A stretch of DNA of 64,000 bases from an uncultured bacterium (lineage in GTDB: Bacteria; Planctomycetota; UBA1135). The stretch spans positions 124,001-188,000 of the forward strand of contig CALFOT010000110.1 of assembly GCA_937919925.1 (NCBI GenBank), in the 5' to 3' direction. Below, one piece after another: positions 1 to 8,442 of this stretch. Both the position numbers and the translations under genes were made by a program. Position 1 is the stretch's first letter. Each line of letters starts with the position of its first letter. Below the pieces are notes generated by a model. It made no database searches. It saw only the letters and a program-made list of their open reading frames with translations, and was not told where the DNA came from.

Positions 1-1
1 C

Positions 2-571
2 ACCGTGATTACCGGTGGAGGTCCTGGCGCCATGGAGGCTGCGAACCGTGGGGCTCAGGAGGCGGGGGGCCAATCGATTGGCTTGAACATCGATTTGCCG
101 ATGGAGCAAACACCCAACCCTTATCAAGACGTGGAACTGAACTTCCGCTACTTCTTTGCGCGTAAGGTCTGCTTCGCAAAATACGCACTGGGGTACGTGG
201 TGCTTCCAGGTGGTTTTGGCACCATGGATGAATTTTTTGAAGCGCTGACTTTAATCCAAACCAAGAAAATGAAGGATTTCCCCATTGTCCTAATGGGTAT
301 TGAATATTGGAGCGGGTTGGTAGATTGGATAAAAAGTTCGATGGTGGCCGAAGGCACGATTTCCGCCAATGATCCGGAAATGTTCTACCTCACGGATGAT
401 CCCGCTGAAGCCGCGGCTGTCATCCACCGCGCATTGGAAGAAGGTTCACACATTCGACCAGAATGGCGCGGTCCAATGGCCGATGCACGCAAACAAGCTG
501 CGCGCATCAACGCCACCAAAAGGATTCAGCAACGCAGTGCAAATCACAAAGGCAAGCACAAGCCCGAGTAA
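2..571 (+). CDS. LOG family phosphoribohydrolase, 5'-truncated
   Basis: Partial gene; the frame is open to the window edge and its true start lies upstream. The visible 189 residues carry the two family signatures: TGGGPGAMEAANRGA at the left end and PGGFGTMDE about 70 residues in. LOG/TIGR00730 proteins hydrolyse cytokinin riboside 5'-monophosphates or other nucleotides to base plus ribose 5-phosphate in the cytosol. After the Rossmann-like domain there is a basic tail of about 35 residues that is not part of the core. The gene ends in TAATTA and directly abuts the convergent efp stop codon, with no room for a separate terminator. The true substrate cannot be told from sequence. Confidence 0.88.
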   Translation, partial: TVITGGGPGAMEAANRGAQEAGGQSIGLNIDLPMEQTPNPYQDVELNFRYFFARKVCFAKYALGYVVLPGGFGTMDEFFEALTLIQTKKMKDFPIVLMGIEYWSGLVDWIKSSMVAEGTISANDPEMFYLTDDPAEAAAVIHRALEEGSHIRPEWRGPMADARKQAARINATKRIQQRSANHKGKHKPE

Positions 572-1153
572 TTAGGCGAGGTCTTCTTCTTTAGCGCGCG
601 AAAGAAACTCGCCAGTTTCGGTGCTGATTTTGATGAATTCATTCGCAGTGATGTAGCCAGGTACACGCACCTCTAAACCAGTCTCACAAACCGCACCTTT
701 CTTTTCAGCCGTTGCGGTATCGCCCTTAGCGGAAACTTCTGCCTCTGTAACTTTCAAAATTACCGCAGTGGGTAGATCAATGCTGATGGCGTGATCTTCA
801 AAGAAGGTCAAAAGGATTGGCTGATTCTCACGCACAAACTGCATGGCTTCTGCAACCAAACCTGCGCCAAGGAAATACTGTTCATAGTTTTCAGAATCCA
901 AAAAGACAAAAGAGTCACCATCTTTGTACAAGAAAGTACAGCCGCGTTTATCGAGGTGGGCGCGCTCCAAAGTCTCATCGGAGGTCATGCGCATTTGCTT
1001 CGTTTGGCCAGTTTGATGATGTTTGCACTTAATCTGGTTAAAGGAGCCCCCTTTTCCGGGCTTACGAAACTCATAATCGGTAACGACCCAAAGGGCGTTG
1101 TCGATGAGAAGGATTTGCCCTTTGCGGACCTGGTTTGCTTTGATGGTTGGCAT
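572..1153 (-). CDS. efp: Elongation factor P
   Basis: 193 residues with the usual three beta-domains: an N-terminal KOW-like domain, a central OB domain and a C-terminal OB domain ending in FIKISTETGEFLSRA. EF-P binds ribosomes stalled on polyproline and stimulates peptide-bond formation. The tip loop reads EFRKPGKGG, so the residue that is modified in many bacteria is Lys34. No epmA/epmB or earP gene is in the window, so the modification cannot be predicted. A short Lys/Glu insertion (about residues 142-151) sits between domains II and III. The gene is monocistronic with a TAGAAT box 28 bases upstream of the ATG. Confidence 0.95.
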   Translation of the reverse strand: MPTIKANQVRKGQILLIDNALWVVTDYEFRKPGKGGSFNQIKCKHHQTGQTKQMRMTSDETLERAHLDKRGCTFLYKDGDSFVFLDSENYEQYFLGAGLVAEAMQFVRENQPILLTFFEDHAISIDLPTAVILKVTEAEVSAKGDTATAEKKGAVCETGLEVRVPGYITANEFIKISTETGEFLSRAKEEDLA

Positions 1154-1181
1154 GGTTGGGTAGGCGCTACAACAGCCGCCT

Positions 1182-1187
1182 ATTCTA
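1182..1187 (-). promoter_or_regulatory. Candidate -10 element of efp
   Basis: TAGAAT on the reverse strand, 28 bases before the efp ATG, in the 78-base efp/rpoN gap. A recognisable -35 is missing (TTTTCC at 17 bases spacing). It is supported mainly because the same hexamer recurs ahead of many other genes in this window. Confidence 0.4.
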
Positions 1188-1231
1188 ACCTCGCGCGGCA
1201 GCGGGGAAAATCACGATTGCTGATAAGCGAA

Positions 1232-2659
1232 TCAGTGAGCGCGGCGCATGGTGCTAGATGGAATCTCCAGGGCCTGGCGATACTTGGTCACAGTCCTGCG
1301 TGCCACTTTGGTGCCATCCCGTTGGCGCAAAATTTTAACAATCTCTTCATCGGACAAAGGATGGCCTTTATCTTCCGCACCGACGATCCCCTTGATCCGT
1401 TCCTGAATCGAGACCCGCGAACGATGGCCACCCTTAGCGGTGCTTTGGCCACCCGAAAAGAAGCTTTTCAACGACATAATCCCCTGCGGAGTTTGTGCAT
1501 GTTTGCCACGAATCGCGCGCGAAACGGTACTGATATGCACGCCGACGGCATCGGCAACTTCTTGCATTTTCAAAGTCTGCATCCGCTCTGGACCGTGGAC
1601 CAGAAAATCACGTTGGCGAGTCACCAGTTCCTGCGAAATCTTGGTGAGTGTTTCGCGTCGTTGTTGCACAGCATCGAGAAACCAACGCGCCCGCTCGATT
1701 TTTTTCAATAAAAAAGCATGCAAGCGTTTATCGCCTTTGGCCCGCTCCAGCGCCTCTTGTGCCTTACGGGTTAAACGGACATCGGGGATACCATCCCGAA
1801 CCAAACGGATATCCAGTTGGCCATCCTCATTTTCCTCGATAATGACATCGGGGAATATCGTCTGATTATAATCTTGTTCAAAATCGCCCAAGGGGCGTGA
1901 ATCGAAATGGGCCAGCACTTCAATGGCCCGGCGCACTTCCTCTACCGTTAAATCCTCAGCTTTGGCAATCTGAGGAATACGATTGGCCAGCAAATCATCG
2001 AAATAATCGATTAAAATTTTCCGGGTGACATAATGCTCCTGCTCGAGCGCGTTCAATTGCAGTAAAAAACATTCACGCAAATTTTCGCAGCCGATTGCCG
2101 GGTGGGATATGAGGCGAATCCGCGCTAAAGCGAGGTCCAGAGCCGCGTAACTGACCCCACTGACTTCGGCAACTTCGGCGAGGCCGCCAGGCAAAAAACC
2201 CCGCGCATCCAAAAAGTGGAAAATCAGCTCCGCATTGTGAACCACTAACGCCGGCTCATCGCGCATCCGCATTTCCGCTAAAATAGAATCTTCTGTGTGC
2301 GCTTCGGGTGCCGCCACGTTCTGTACCATGTCATAATCACTTTCCTCACTGGATGAGCTTGCGGAACGCGAAGGAGCTCCCTCCAGCAGGTTGCCAAGGT
2401 TCTCCAAATCCAACTCCACGGGGTCGGGCTGGTGGTCTTCCTCGCGTTTGTCGGGTAACTCGTGAGAGTTGGCGGCATTCTGGTCGGCACTGTCTGCGCT
2501 CTCAGGAGTCTCCAAAAATGGGTTGTCCTCTAACTCCAAAGCAATCCGATCAAGCAGCTCTGGCATGGTGAGTTGCAGAATCTCCATGGCTTGAATCATC
2601 TGCGGCGACTGGGCTAGTCGCTGCTCAAGTCTCAAATTCTGGTTATATTCCAGGCGCAT
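1232..2659 (-). CDS. rpoN: RNA polymerase sigma-54 factor
   Basis: 475 residues in the sigma-54 order. Region I (residues 1-48) has the LxQxLxxSPQMIQAMEILQL pattern that binds activators. An acidic, low-complexity region II follows (about 50-115), then the core-binding domain, then the DNA-binding part with a helix-turn-helix (VADAVGVHISTVSRAIRGK) and the RpoN box ARRTVTKYR near the C terminus, which reads the -24 promoter element. Sigma-54 holds polymerase at GG/GC promoters until an AAA+ activator remodels it. A sigma-54 activator gene lies about 1 kb away on the other strand. The gene is divergent from the agmatinase-like gene with a 42-base gap. Confidence 0.96.
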   Translation of the reverse strand: MRLEYNQNLRLEQRLAQSPQMIQAMEILQLTMPELLDRIALELEDNPFLETPESADSADQNAANSHELPDKREEDHQPDPVELDLENLGNLLEGAPSRSASSSSEESDYDMVQNVAAPEAHTEDSILAEMRMRDEPALVVHNAELIFHFLDARGFLPGGLAEVAEVSGVSYAALDLALARIRLISHPAIGCENLRECFLLQLNALEQEHYVTRKILIDYFDDLLANRIPQIAKAEDLTVEEVRRAIEVLAHFDSRPLGDFEQDYNQTIFPDVIIEENEDGQLDIRLVRDGIPDVRLTRKAQEALERAKGDKRLHAFLLKKIERARWFLDAVQQRRETLTKISQELVTRQRDFLVHGPERMQTLKMQEVADAVGVHISTVSRAIRGKHAQTPQGIMSLKSFFSGGQSTAKGGHRSRVSIQERIKGIVGAEDKGHPLSDEEIVKILRQRDGTKVARRTVTKYRQALEIPSSTMRRAH

Positions 2660-2701
2660 CTGCCAAAGTCTACCTCACTCCAGCCTCCAGTTACCAAACT
2701 C

Positions 2702-3598
2702 ATGAAAACTCTTGACCCTGGCGCCTTCCTTGGATTGGAAGGCCATGACTGCCGACCGGATGCTCCGGGGGTGGTGATTGCGGTGCCTTATGAAGCCACC
2801 ACGACCTACAAAACTGGGACGGCTCTCGGTCCGGCGGCCATTTTGAACGCTAGCCAACAAGTTGAATATTACGACGAATGGCTGGAGGATGAAGCGCGTC
2901 GCTATGGCGTGCGTACTGCAGCCGCGGTTGTTTGCGATGGGCCGCCGGAGCAACTTGCCGATGAATTGGAAGTTATTGTAGGTGCTCATTTGGATGCGCA
3001 ACGCTTCCCGCTGATTCTCGGTGGCGAACATTCGATCAGTCTTGGATCCATTCGCGCCGCGGCCAAGCGCCATCCCGATTTAGTGGTGCTCCATCTGGAC
3101 GCGCACCCTGATTTACGCGATGAATATGATGGCACGCGGTATGGGCACGGTTGCGTGATGCGCCGGGTTTGGGATTTGGGTGTACGCATCCATGCCTTTG
3201 GGTTGCGCGCCATCTCGCCACATGAACGTGATTTTTACCCCACCCAAACCACGGCCACCTACGTCGGCGCGCGCGAATTGCTACCGCTGCATGGACCGGA
3301 ACGGGTGGAACGCATCCTTGCGGGGCTGCCGGCGGGGCCGCTGTGGCTGTCGTGGGATATTGACGGCCTAGACCCTTCGATCGTGCCGCATACCGGCACC
3401 CCTGAGCCTGGTGGCGTCGATTGGTACACCGTCAGTGAATTGCTACGGCAACTCGATGTGCACAAACGCCACATTGTGGGGGCGGAACTGGTCGAACTAT
3501 TGCCGCTTCCTGGGCATCACGCCTCCGATTTTGCCTGTGCCCGTCTGGCCCACCGGATGCTGTTAGCAGGACTGCGATCGCACGCGCGGCGCACGTAG
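2702..3598 (+). CDS. speB: Ureohydrolase, agmatinase-like
   Basis: 298 residues of the arginase/agmatinase fold. All six dimanganese ligands are visible: His110 in GGEHS, Asp133, His135 and Asp137 in DAHPD, and Asp219 and Asp221 in SWDIDGLDP; Glu262 is in the position that binds the guanidino group. The reaction would be agmatine to putrescine plus urea, the second step of the arginine decarboxylase route to polyamines. Length and overall pattern fit agmatinase better than arginase, but neither speA nor a carbamoylputrescine gene is nearby, so formiminoglutamase or guanidinobutyrase cannot be excluded. It is followed 9 bases later by the response regulator gene. Confidence 0.85.
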   Translation: MKTLDPGAFLGLEGHDCRPDAPGVVIAVPYEATTTYKTGTALGPAAILNASQQVEYYDEWLEDEARRYGVRTAAAVVCDGPPEQLADELEVIVGAHLDAQRFPLILGGEHSISLGSIRAAAKRHPDLVVLHLDAHPDLRDEYDGTRYGHGCVMRRVWDLGVRIHAFGLRAISPHERDFYPTQTTATYVGARELLPLHGPERVERILAGLPAGPLWLSWDIDGLDPSIVPHTGTPEPGGVDWYTVSELLRQLDVHKRHIVGAELVELLPLPGHHASDFACARLAHRMLLAGLRSHARRT

Positions 3599-3601
3599 AA
3601 T
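3596..3601 (+). promoter_or_regulatory. Candidate -10 element before the response regulator
   Basis: TAGAAT overlapping the stop codon of the agmatinase-like gene, 7 bases before the next ATG. The position would give a leaderless or very short leader transcript and the -35 region is poor, so this member of the TAGAAT set may be chance. Confidence 0.22.
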
Positions 3602-3607
3602 CTCTTT

Positions 3608-4963
3608 ATGGATATCCTCCTGGTCGAGGACGAACGCACTCTGGCAATCCCTTTGGCAGATGCCCTCAGCACGCGTGGTCATAGCGTCAAATTATTCCAC
3701 GATGGTGCCGCCGCGTTGGCGTGGCTCAATGAGCACCATTGTGAGTTGGTGGTTACCGATGTGCGTTTACCGGGCGCCGATGGCATCAGTATTTTGCAAC
3801 GTGCGCGGAGCCAAGACCCTCCTTGCGAAGTACTCGTGATGACCGGTTACGCCACCGTCAACCAAGCTGTCGACGCGATGCGCGGTGGGGCCATCGGCTA
3901 TCTGCAAAAGCCCTTCCCCATGGAGGCGCTGTTGACCCAAGTGGAGCGGGTTGCGGAAACCCGCGCGATGCAACTGGAGTTGCGGCGGTTGCGCGAACAA
4001 GTCGGAGGGGCGGCACATCAGTTGACTGGCACTTCCGTTGCGGTGGGGGAAATCAACAAACGCATACAGAAAGTTGCTGCGCAAACCGTCACGGTTTTGA
4101 TCACTGGCGAAAGTGGCACCGGCAAAGAACGAGTGGCGCGGGCGCTGCATCAACTCGGCGTCGGTGCCGAAAAACCCTTCGTGCCCGTAGCGTGTACAGC
4201 AATACCCGCCAGCCTGCTTGAGGGCGAGTTATTTGGTTTCCGCAAGGGTTCTTTTACTGGAGCAGATGAAGATCGCAGTGGCTTGTTAGAGGAAGCCGCC
4301 GACGGCACTCTGTTTCTGGATGATATCGATGACGTGCCCCTCGAAGCACAGGCGAAACTGCTGCGGGTGCTGCAGGAACGCGAATACAGTCGTATTGGCG
4401 GACATAGTCTGCGGCCTCTGCGCGCCCGTGTTTTAGCCGCCACCAAGATTGATTTGCTGCAAGCCGTAGCAGCGGGCACCTTCCGCGAAGACCTCTACTT
4501 TCGCCTCAACGTGGTGCCGTTGCGTCTCGTTCCGCTGCGTGAGCGCACCGAAGATATTCCTGCTCTACTCGGCGCATTATTACGCCGCTGGGATCCGGAA
4601 GGTCGGCATCGCATCGCACCGGAAACCTTGCGCAAACTGATTTTGCACCCGTGGCAAGGTAACGTGCGTGAATTAGAAAACGCATTGCGGCGAGGACTGG
4701 CTTTGGCGGGCCGTTCACGCATTTTGCGTCTGGAACATTTGTTGCCTGGTGGGGTTGGCTCGCATTCGGTGCGCGGGCAAGACGAGATCGTGCCACTGCG
4801 GGAGGCGGCAGCGCGCGCGGAATCAGAAAGTATTCGCGGCGCCTTAGCGGAAACCGGCGGCCGCAAACAAAAGGCGGCTGATTTACTGGGCGTATCGCGC
4901 AAAGTTCTGTGGCAAAAAATGAAGGAGCTTGGGCTCGAAGAAGCCAAGGATAGCCCGCAATGA
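3608..4963 (+). CDS. Sigma-54-dependent response regulator (NtrC class)
   Basis: 451 residues in three parts. The receiver domain (1-120) has phospho-acceptor Asp51 in VVTDVRLP, Thr79 and Lys101. The AAA+ domain (about 140-375) has Walker A GESGTGKE (167-174) and the GSFTGA loop that touches sigma-54. A Fis-type helix-turn-helix closes the protein (KAADLLGVSRKVLWQKM). Phosphorylation should license ATP-driven opening of sigma-54 polymerase. The Walker B stretch reads GTLFLDDID, with Asp where most family members have the catalytic Glu. No histidine kinase gene is adjacent, so the input is unknown. It overlaps the next gene by ATGA. Confidence 0.95.
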   Translation: MDILLVEDERTLAIPLADALSTRGHSVKLFHDGAAALAWLNEHHCELVVTDVRLPGADGISILQRARSQDPPCEVLVMTGYATVNQAVDAMRGGAIGYLQKPFPMEALLTQVERVAETRAMQLELRRLREQVGGAAHQLTGTSVAVGEINKRIQKVAAQTVTVLITGESGTGKERVARALHQLGVGAEKPFVPVACTAIPASLLEGELFGFRKGSFTGADEDRSGLLEEAADGTLFLDDIDDVPLEAQAKLLRVLQEREYSRIGGHSLRPLRARVLAATKIDLLQAVAAGTFREDLYFRLNVVPLRLVPLRERTEDIPALLGALLRRWDPEGRHRIAPETLRKLILHPWQGNVRELENALRRGLALAGRSRILRLEHLLPGGVGSHSVRGQDEIVPLREAAARAESESIRGALAETGGRKQKAADLLGVSRKVLWQKMKELGLEEAKDSPQ

Positions 4964-5721
4964 GTCAGCCTTTGGCGCGTTATTTAGCCGGGGAGAAGCC
5001 AGTCGTGGTATACGCCAAAGCCGCGGCAGTGTTCACTGATTTGCACTTGAGCCCATCCCATCCTGAGGAGATTCAAACCTTTGTGGCGCACTTGGTACCA
5101 CTGGCCGGCCGCGCTGATGCATTGATCATTCTTGGCGATTTATTCGACGCCTACCTTGGTCGCGAAGATTTCCTCCACCCTGTTTTTGATCACCTACGTG
5201 CGGCGATTCGTTTCTTGCATGACCGCGGTTGCCCCACTTACCTCGTCCGCGGCAACCGCGATGTCCTGCTCAGCGCGAACGATGGCAAGCACCTAGGTTT
5301 TGTGGTTGTTGATAGCATTCTGCTCCAAATCCCCCATGGCTCGCGCGTGTTATTGACTCATGGCGACGCCTTCTGCCTCGCTGATTTACCCTATCAACGG
5401 CTGCGCCGGATTTTGCGTTTTCCAGGCTTGCGCACCTTCTTGCGTGGGTTGCCTTTGCGGTTGCGCCGCAGGATTGCGCGCCGCTTGCGCGGCTACAGTG
5501 TGCAGGAAGTGGCACGCAAGCCACTGGATAGCTTGGCTCTGACCCTCAGTCAGGTGGCCGAGACGATGCTCGAAGTCGAGGCGGAATTTGCTGTTATTGG
5601 CCATTTGCACGCCTTTGCGCGCCATGATTTGGGTTCTGGACGCACCCTTTTGGTGTTGCCAGCCTGGGATCTGGGCACCGCAGCAAGGATGGTCCCGGAA
5701 ATGCTTGACGAAACCATCTAA
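4960..5721 (+). CDS. lpxH: Calcineurin-type phosphoesterase, LpxH-like
   Basis: 253 residues. The metal-binding series of the LpxH family is present in order: TDLHL, LGDLFD, GNRD, LTHGD and GHLH. LpxH cleaves UDP-2,3-diacylglucosamine to lipid X and UMP at the inner membrane, the fourth step of lipid A synthesis; the basic stretch rich in Leu/Arg (about residues 150-180) fits a membrane-facing helix. A lipid A role agrees with waaA at 46 kb. The symbol is a family-level guess, because related YbbF-like phosphoesterases have other substrates. Its start overlaps the response regulator stop by four bases, so the two are co-transcribed. Confidence 0.72.
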   Translation: MSQPLARYLAGEKPVVVYAKAAAVFTDLHLSPSHPEEIQTFVAHLVPLAGRADALIILGDLFDAYLGREDFLHPVFDHLRAAIRFLHDRGCPTYLVRGNRDVLLSANDGKHLGFVVVDSILLQIPHGSRVLLTHGDAFCLADLPYQRLRRILRFPGLRTFLRGLPLRLRRRIARRLRGYSVQEVARKPLDSLALTLSQVAETMLEVEAEFAVIGHLHAFARHDLGSGRTLLVLPAWDLGTAARMVPEMLDETI

Positions 5722-5732
5722 AACACTAGAAT
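5705..5732 (+). promoter_or_regulatory. Promoter of cmk-rpsA
   Basis: TTGACG (5705-5710), a 16-base spacer and TAGAAT (5727-5732), placed 11 bases before the cmk ATG and overlapping the end of the lpxH-like gene. This is the best-formed sigma-70-type promoter in the window and anchors the reading of TAGAAT as a -10 box. Confidence 0.6.
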
Positions 5733-5743
5733 TTCTCGGCTTC

Positions 5744-6436
5744 ATGGCCGCGGAACCACAATTCCATAGCCTGCCCGTTGTTACCCTAGATGGGCACTCT
5801 GGATCAGGCAAAAGTACTTTGGCTCAGCGTTTAGCTGAGAAGCTAGGCTGGTCCTACTTGGATTCTGGTGCCTGGTACCGCGCGCTCACTTGGGCAGTAC
5901 TGGAAGCCAATGGGGATACTTGCAATGCGCAGGTCGTCCTCGACACGCTCTCTTCCATACAAATCGAATCGGATGTTCACGGCCAGGTGCTAGTGAATGG
6001 CGTGCTGCTTGGTAACGAGCTACGGAGTGCCACCATTGATCAAATGGTTTCCAACGTTGCTGATCACGTCAACGTCCGCACAGCTCTTAACCAACGCATG
6101 CGCCAAATGCTGCACAAGCCTGGCGTGTCAGGGCTGGTCGCCGATGGCCGTGATGCTGGCACTGTGATCTTCCCGGATGCAGCTTTGCTGGTCTTCGTGC
6201 AGGTACCACTGGCTGTGCGTGCTGCTCGGCGTCAAGCACAGAATGAGCGCAAAGGCATCGATTCGAATCTCCGCAGCATTACCACCGCACTCGCCGATCG
6301 CGATGCACGTGATGCCGCCCGCGGAGACGCGGCCCCGCACATTACCGCGCGGAGTCGCTTGCTCGACAACTCAAAACAAACCGTTGAGGAGGCAATCGGT
6401 TGCCTTCTTACTTGGACCGGACAAACACAAGTTTAG
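5744..6436 (+). CDS. cmk: Cytidylate kinase
   Basis: 230 residues. P-loop DGHSGSGKST is at the N terminus, followed by YLDSGAWYRA (most family members have YLDTGAMYRA), DGRDAGTVIFPDA and the lid arginines in DRDARDAARG. It phosphorylates CMP and dCMP to the diphosphates. I chose ATG 5744 because it lies just before the conserved beta-strand leading to the P-loop; the frame is open further upstream only inside the lpxH-like gene. Its 3' neighbour is rpsA, a pairing conserved across many bacterial phyla. Confidence 0.94.
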   Translation: MAAEPQFHSLPVVTLDGHSGSGKSTLAQRLAEKLGWSYLDSGAWYRALTWAVLEANGDTCNAQVVLDTLSSIQIESDVHGQVLVNGVLLGNELRSATIDQMVSNVADHVNVRTALNQRMRQMLHKPGVSGLVADGRDAGTVIFPDAALLVFVQVPLAVRAARRQAQNERKGIDSNLRSITTALADRDARDAARGDAAPHITARSRLLDNSKQTVEEAIGCLLTWTGQTQV

Positions 6437-6498
6437 CCATAAAAGTTCAAGATGCTCACGCTAACGACACTCACCGAACACCCAAGAAAATTTTAAAC

Positions 6499-8427
6499 AT
6501 GGTCTCCAAAGACCTCATCCGGCGCTACGACCTCAATGACGAGGAACTCGAACGCCAACTAGCCTCCGCCCTAGGCGATTCCGAAGCCGCCAGCATCTCC
6601 GCACTGATCGGGGACAACGTCGGTTCCGTGGAACGCGACCAAATCGTGCCCGCCCGGGTCCTGAGCATTGATACTGAAAACGGTTTCGTATTGCTCGACA
6701 TCGGCGGCAAAGCCGAGGCTCCAGTCGCCATCACTGAATTTGACGGCGACGTGCCAGAACCAGGCAGCACCATCGAGGTGTTCTACCGTGGCGATGATCG
6801 CCACACCAACGTGCCCGTGGTATCGAAGAAAGATGCTGATCGCGAACGCGCTTGGAGCAAGATTGTTGGTATTTATGAGCCTGGCGACATCATCGAAGGT
6901 GAAGCACAAAAACTCATCAAAGGCGGCCTACTGGTTGCTGTGGATGGCGTTCAGGTATTCCTGCCGGCCTCGCAGATTGACATTCGCCGAGTTTCCAACC
7001 CACTCGATTTTATCGGGCTCATGGTGCGCGCAAAAATCGTCAAGATCGACGAAGAGCGGCGCAACATTGTTATTTCACGCCGCATGCTGCTTGAAGAAGA
7101 GCGCATGGATAAGCGTTCCACCTTGCTGGATGACATTGAAGAAGGGCAGGTGCGTACCGGTGAAGTGAAAAACATCGCTGATTTCGGCGCTTTCGTCGAC
7201 CTCGGTGGCATGGATGGTTTGTTGCACGTTACCGATATGTCTTATGGCCGGATCAAACATCCGCGTGAGATGGTGCGCATCGGTGACAAAATCGAAGTTT
7301 ATGTCCTTTCGATTGACCGCGCCCGTAGCCGCGTAGCCCTGTCTCTGAAGGCTCTGACCAAGGATCCTTGGGAAGGCATTGGGGAACGTTTCCCACAGGG
7401 AACCACCCACAAAGGGCGTATCGCCAACATTGTGCCTTACGGATTGTTTGTGGAGGTGGAGCCTGGTGTCGAAGGTTTGGTACACGTTACCGAACTGTCC
7501 TGGACACAGAAGAACCCCAACCCTGAGGGTCAGTTCGAAAAAGGGCAGGAAATTGAGGTGCAAGTCAAATCCATCGATATGGAGAAGAAAGAGATGTCTC
7601 TTTCGGTTCGCGAAGTGGAAGGTAACCCATGGGATCGCATCGCCGAGCACTACGCTCCAGGTACTGTGATTGAAGCAACCGTGAAAAACCTCGCTTCATA
7701 TGGTGCCTTCGTGGAAATCGAAGAAGGTATTGATGGTTTGTTGCACAACTCCGACTTCCACTGGACGCGCAAAGTTCAGCATCCATCGGAAGTGGCGCAC
7801 AAGGGTGATCGCATTCAGTGCGTAGTGCTTGCTGTGGATCGCGAGAAGCAACGCATCTCGTTGGGTCAAAAGCAACTCACCAAGAACCCTTGGGAAGATT
7901 ACATTCCTGCGAACTACCACGTCGGCGACATTTTGTCGGGTGTGATTAGTAAGCACATTTCGGCCGGTGCTTTTGTGAAGCTCGAGGATGATCTCGAAGC
8001 CTTCATGCACTACAGCACCTTGCCGCAAGAATGGCATGAGAATCCTGAGAAGCATTGCCTACCCAACATGCGCGTTGAGGTTCGTGTGGTCCGCGTCGAT
8101 TGTGGCGAGGAACGTATTGGCCTGAGCTTCATTCACTCCGAGTTTGAAGAGAATGCGGAAATTCGCACCAAGTGGGAAGAAAGCTTAGCGGCGAAGGCCG
8201 CGAAGAAGGCTGCCAAGCAGGCCGCAAAGGCTGCTGCTGCCGATGCTGCTGATGCTCTCGACGATGATTCTGATGATGAAGTGGATGCCTTGTCCGATGA
8301 TACGGATATCGTGGCTCCACCAGCACAAATCATTGCCGCAGCACCAAGCAACCTCCAGGCAAAGGAAGTTTCTGAGGCAGCTGCCACAGAAAGTCCAGAC
8401 ACTCTTAAGGAAACCCCTACCGAGTAG
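6499..8427 (+). CDS. rpsA: 30S ribosomal protein S1
   Basis: 642 residues with six S1/OB repeats at roughly 47-115, 127-197, 211-283, 297-370, 384-456 and 470-547; repeats 3-5 are the most typical (for example NIADFGAFVDLGGMDGLLHV). S1 recruits mRNA to the 30S subunit, which matters here because many genes lack a clear Shine-Dalgarno. A tail of about 95 residues follows: an Ala/Lys helix-like segment, then an Asp/Glu-rich run and a low-complexity end, longer than in E. coli S1. ATG 6499 is chosen because the family-like sequence begins there; upstream the frame only overlaps cmk. Confidence 0.95.
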   Translation: MVSKDLIRRYDLNDEELERQLASALGDSEAASISALIGDNVGSVERDQIVPARVLSIDTENGFVLLDIGGKAEAPVAITEFDGDVPEPGSTIEVFYRGDDRHTNVPVVSKKDADRERAWSKIVGIYEPGDIIEGEAQKLIKGGLLVAVDGVQVFLPASQIDIRRVSNPLDFIGLMVRAKIVKIDEERRNIVISRRMLLEEERMDKRSTLLDDIEEGQVRTGEVKNIADFGAFVDLGGMDGLLHVTDMSYGRIKHPREMVRIGDKIEVYVLSIDRARSRVALSLKALTKDPWEGIGERFPQGTTHKGRIANIVPYGLFVEVEPGVEGLVHVTELSWTQKNPNPEGQFEKGQEIEVQVKSIDMEKKEMSLSVREVEGNPWDRIAEHYAPGTVIEATVKNLASYGAFVEIEEGIDGLLHNSDFHWTRKVQHPSEVAHKGDRIQCVVLAVDREKQRISLGQKQLTKNPWEDYIPANYHVGDILSGVISKHISAGAFVKLEDDLEAFMHYSTLPQEWHENPEKHCLPNMRVEVRVVRVDCGEERIGLSFIHSEFEENAEIRTKWEESLAAKAAKKAAKQAAKAAAADAADALDDDSDDEVDALSDDTDIVAPPAQIIAAAPSNLQAKEVSEAAATESPDTLKETPTE

Positions 8428-8442
8428 TCAACTAAGGGCTCC

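Noticed and set aside
791-1711. 306-codon frame on the plus strand
   Set aside because: It lies antisense to efp and rpoN, both certain genes, and has no recognisable motif or ribosome site.
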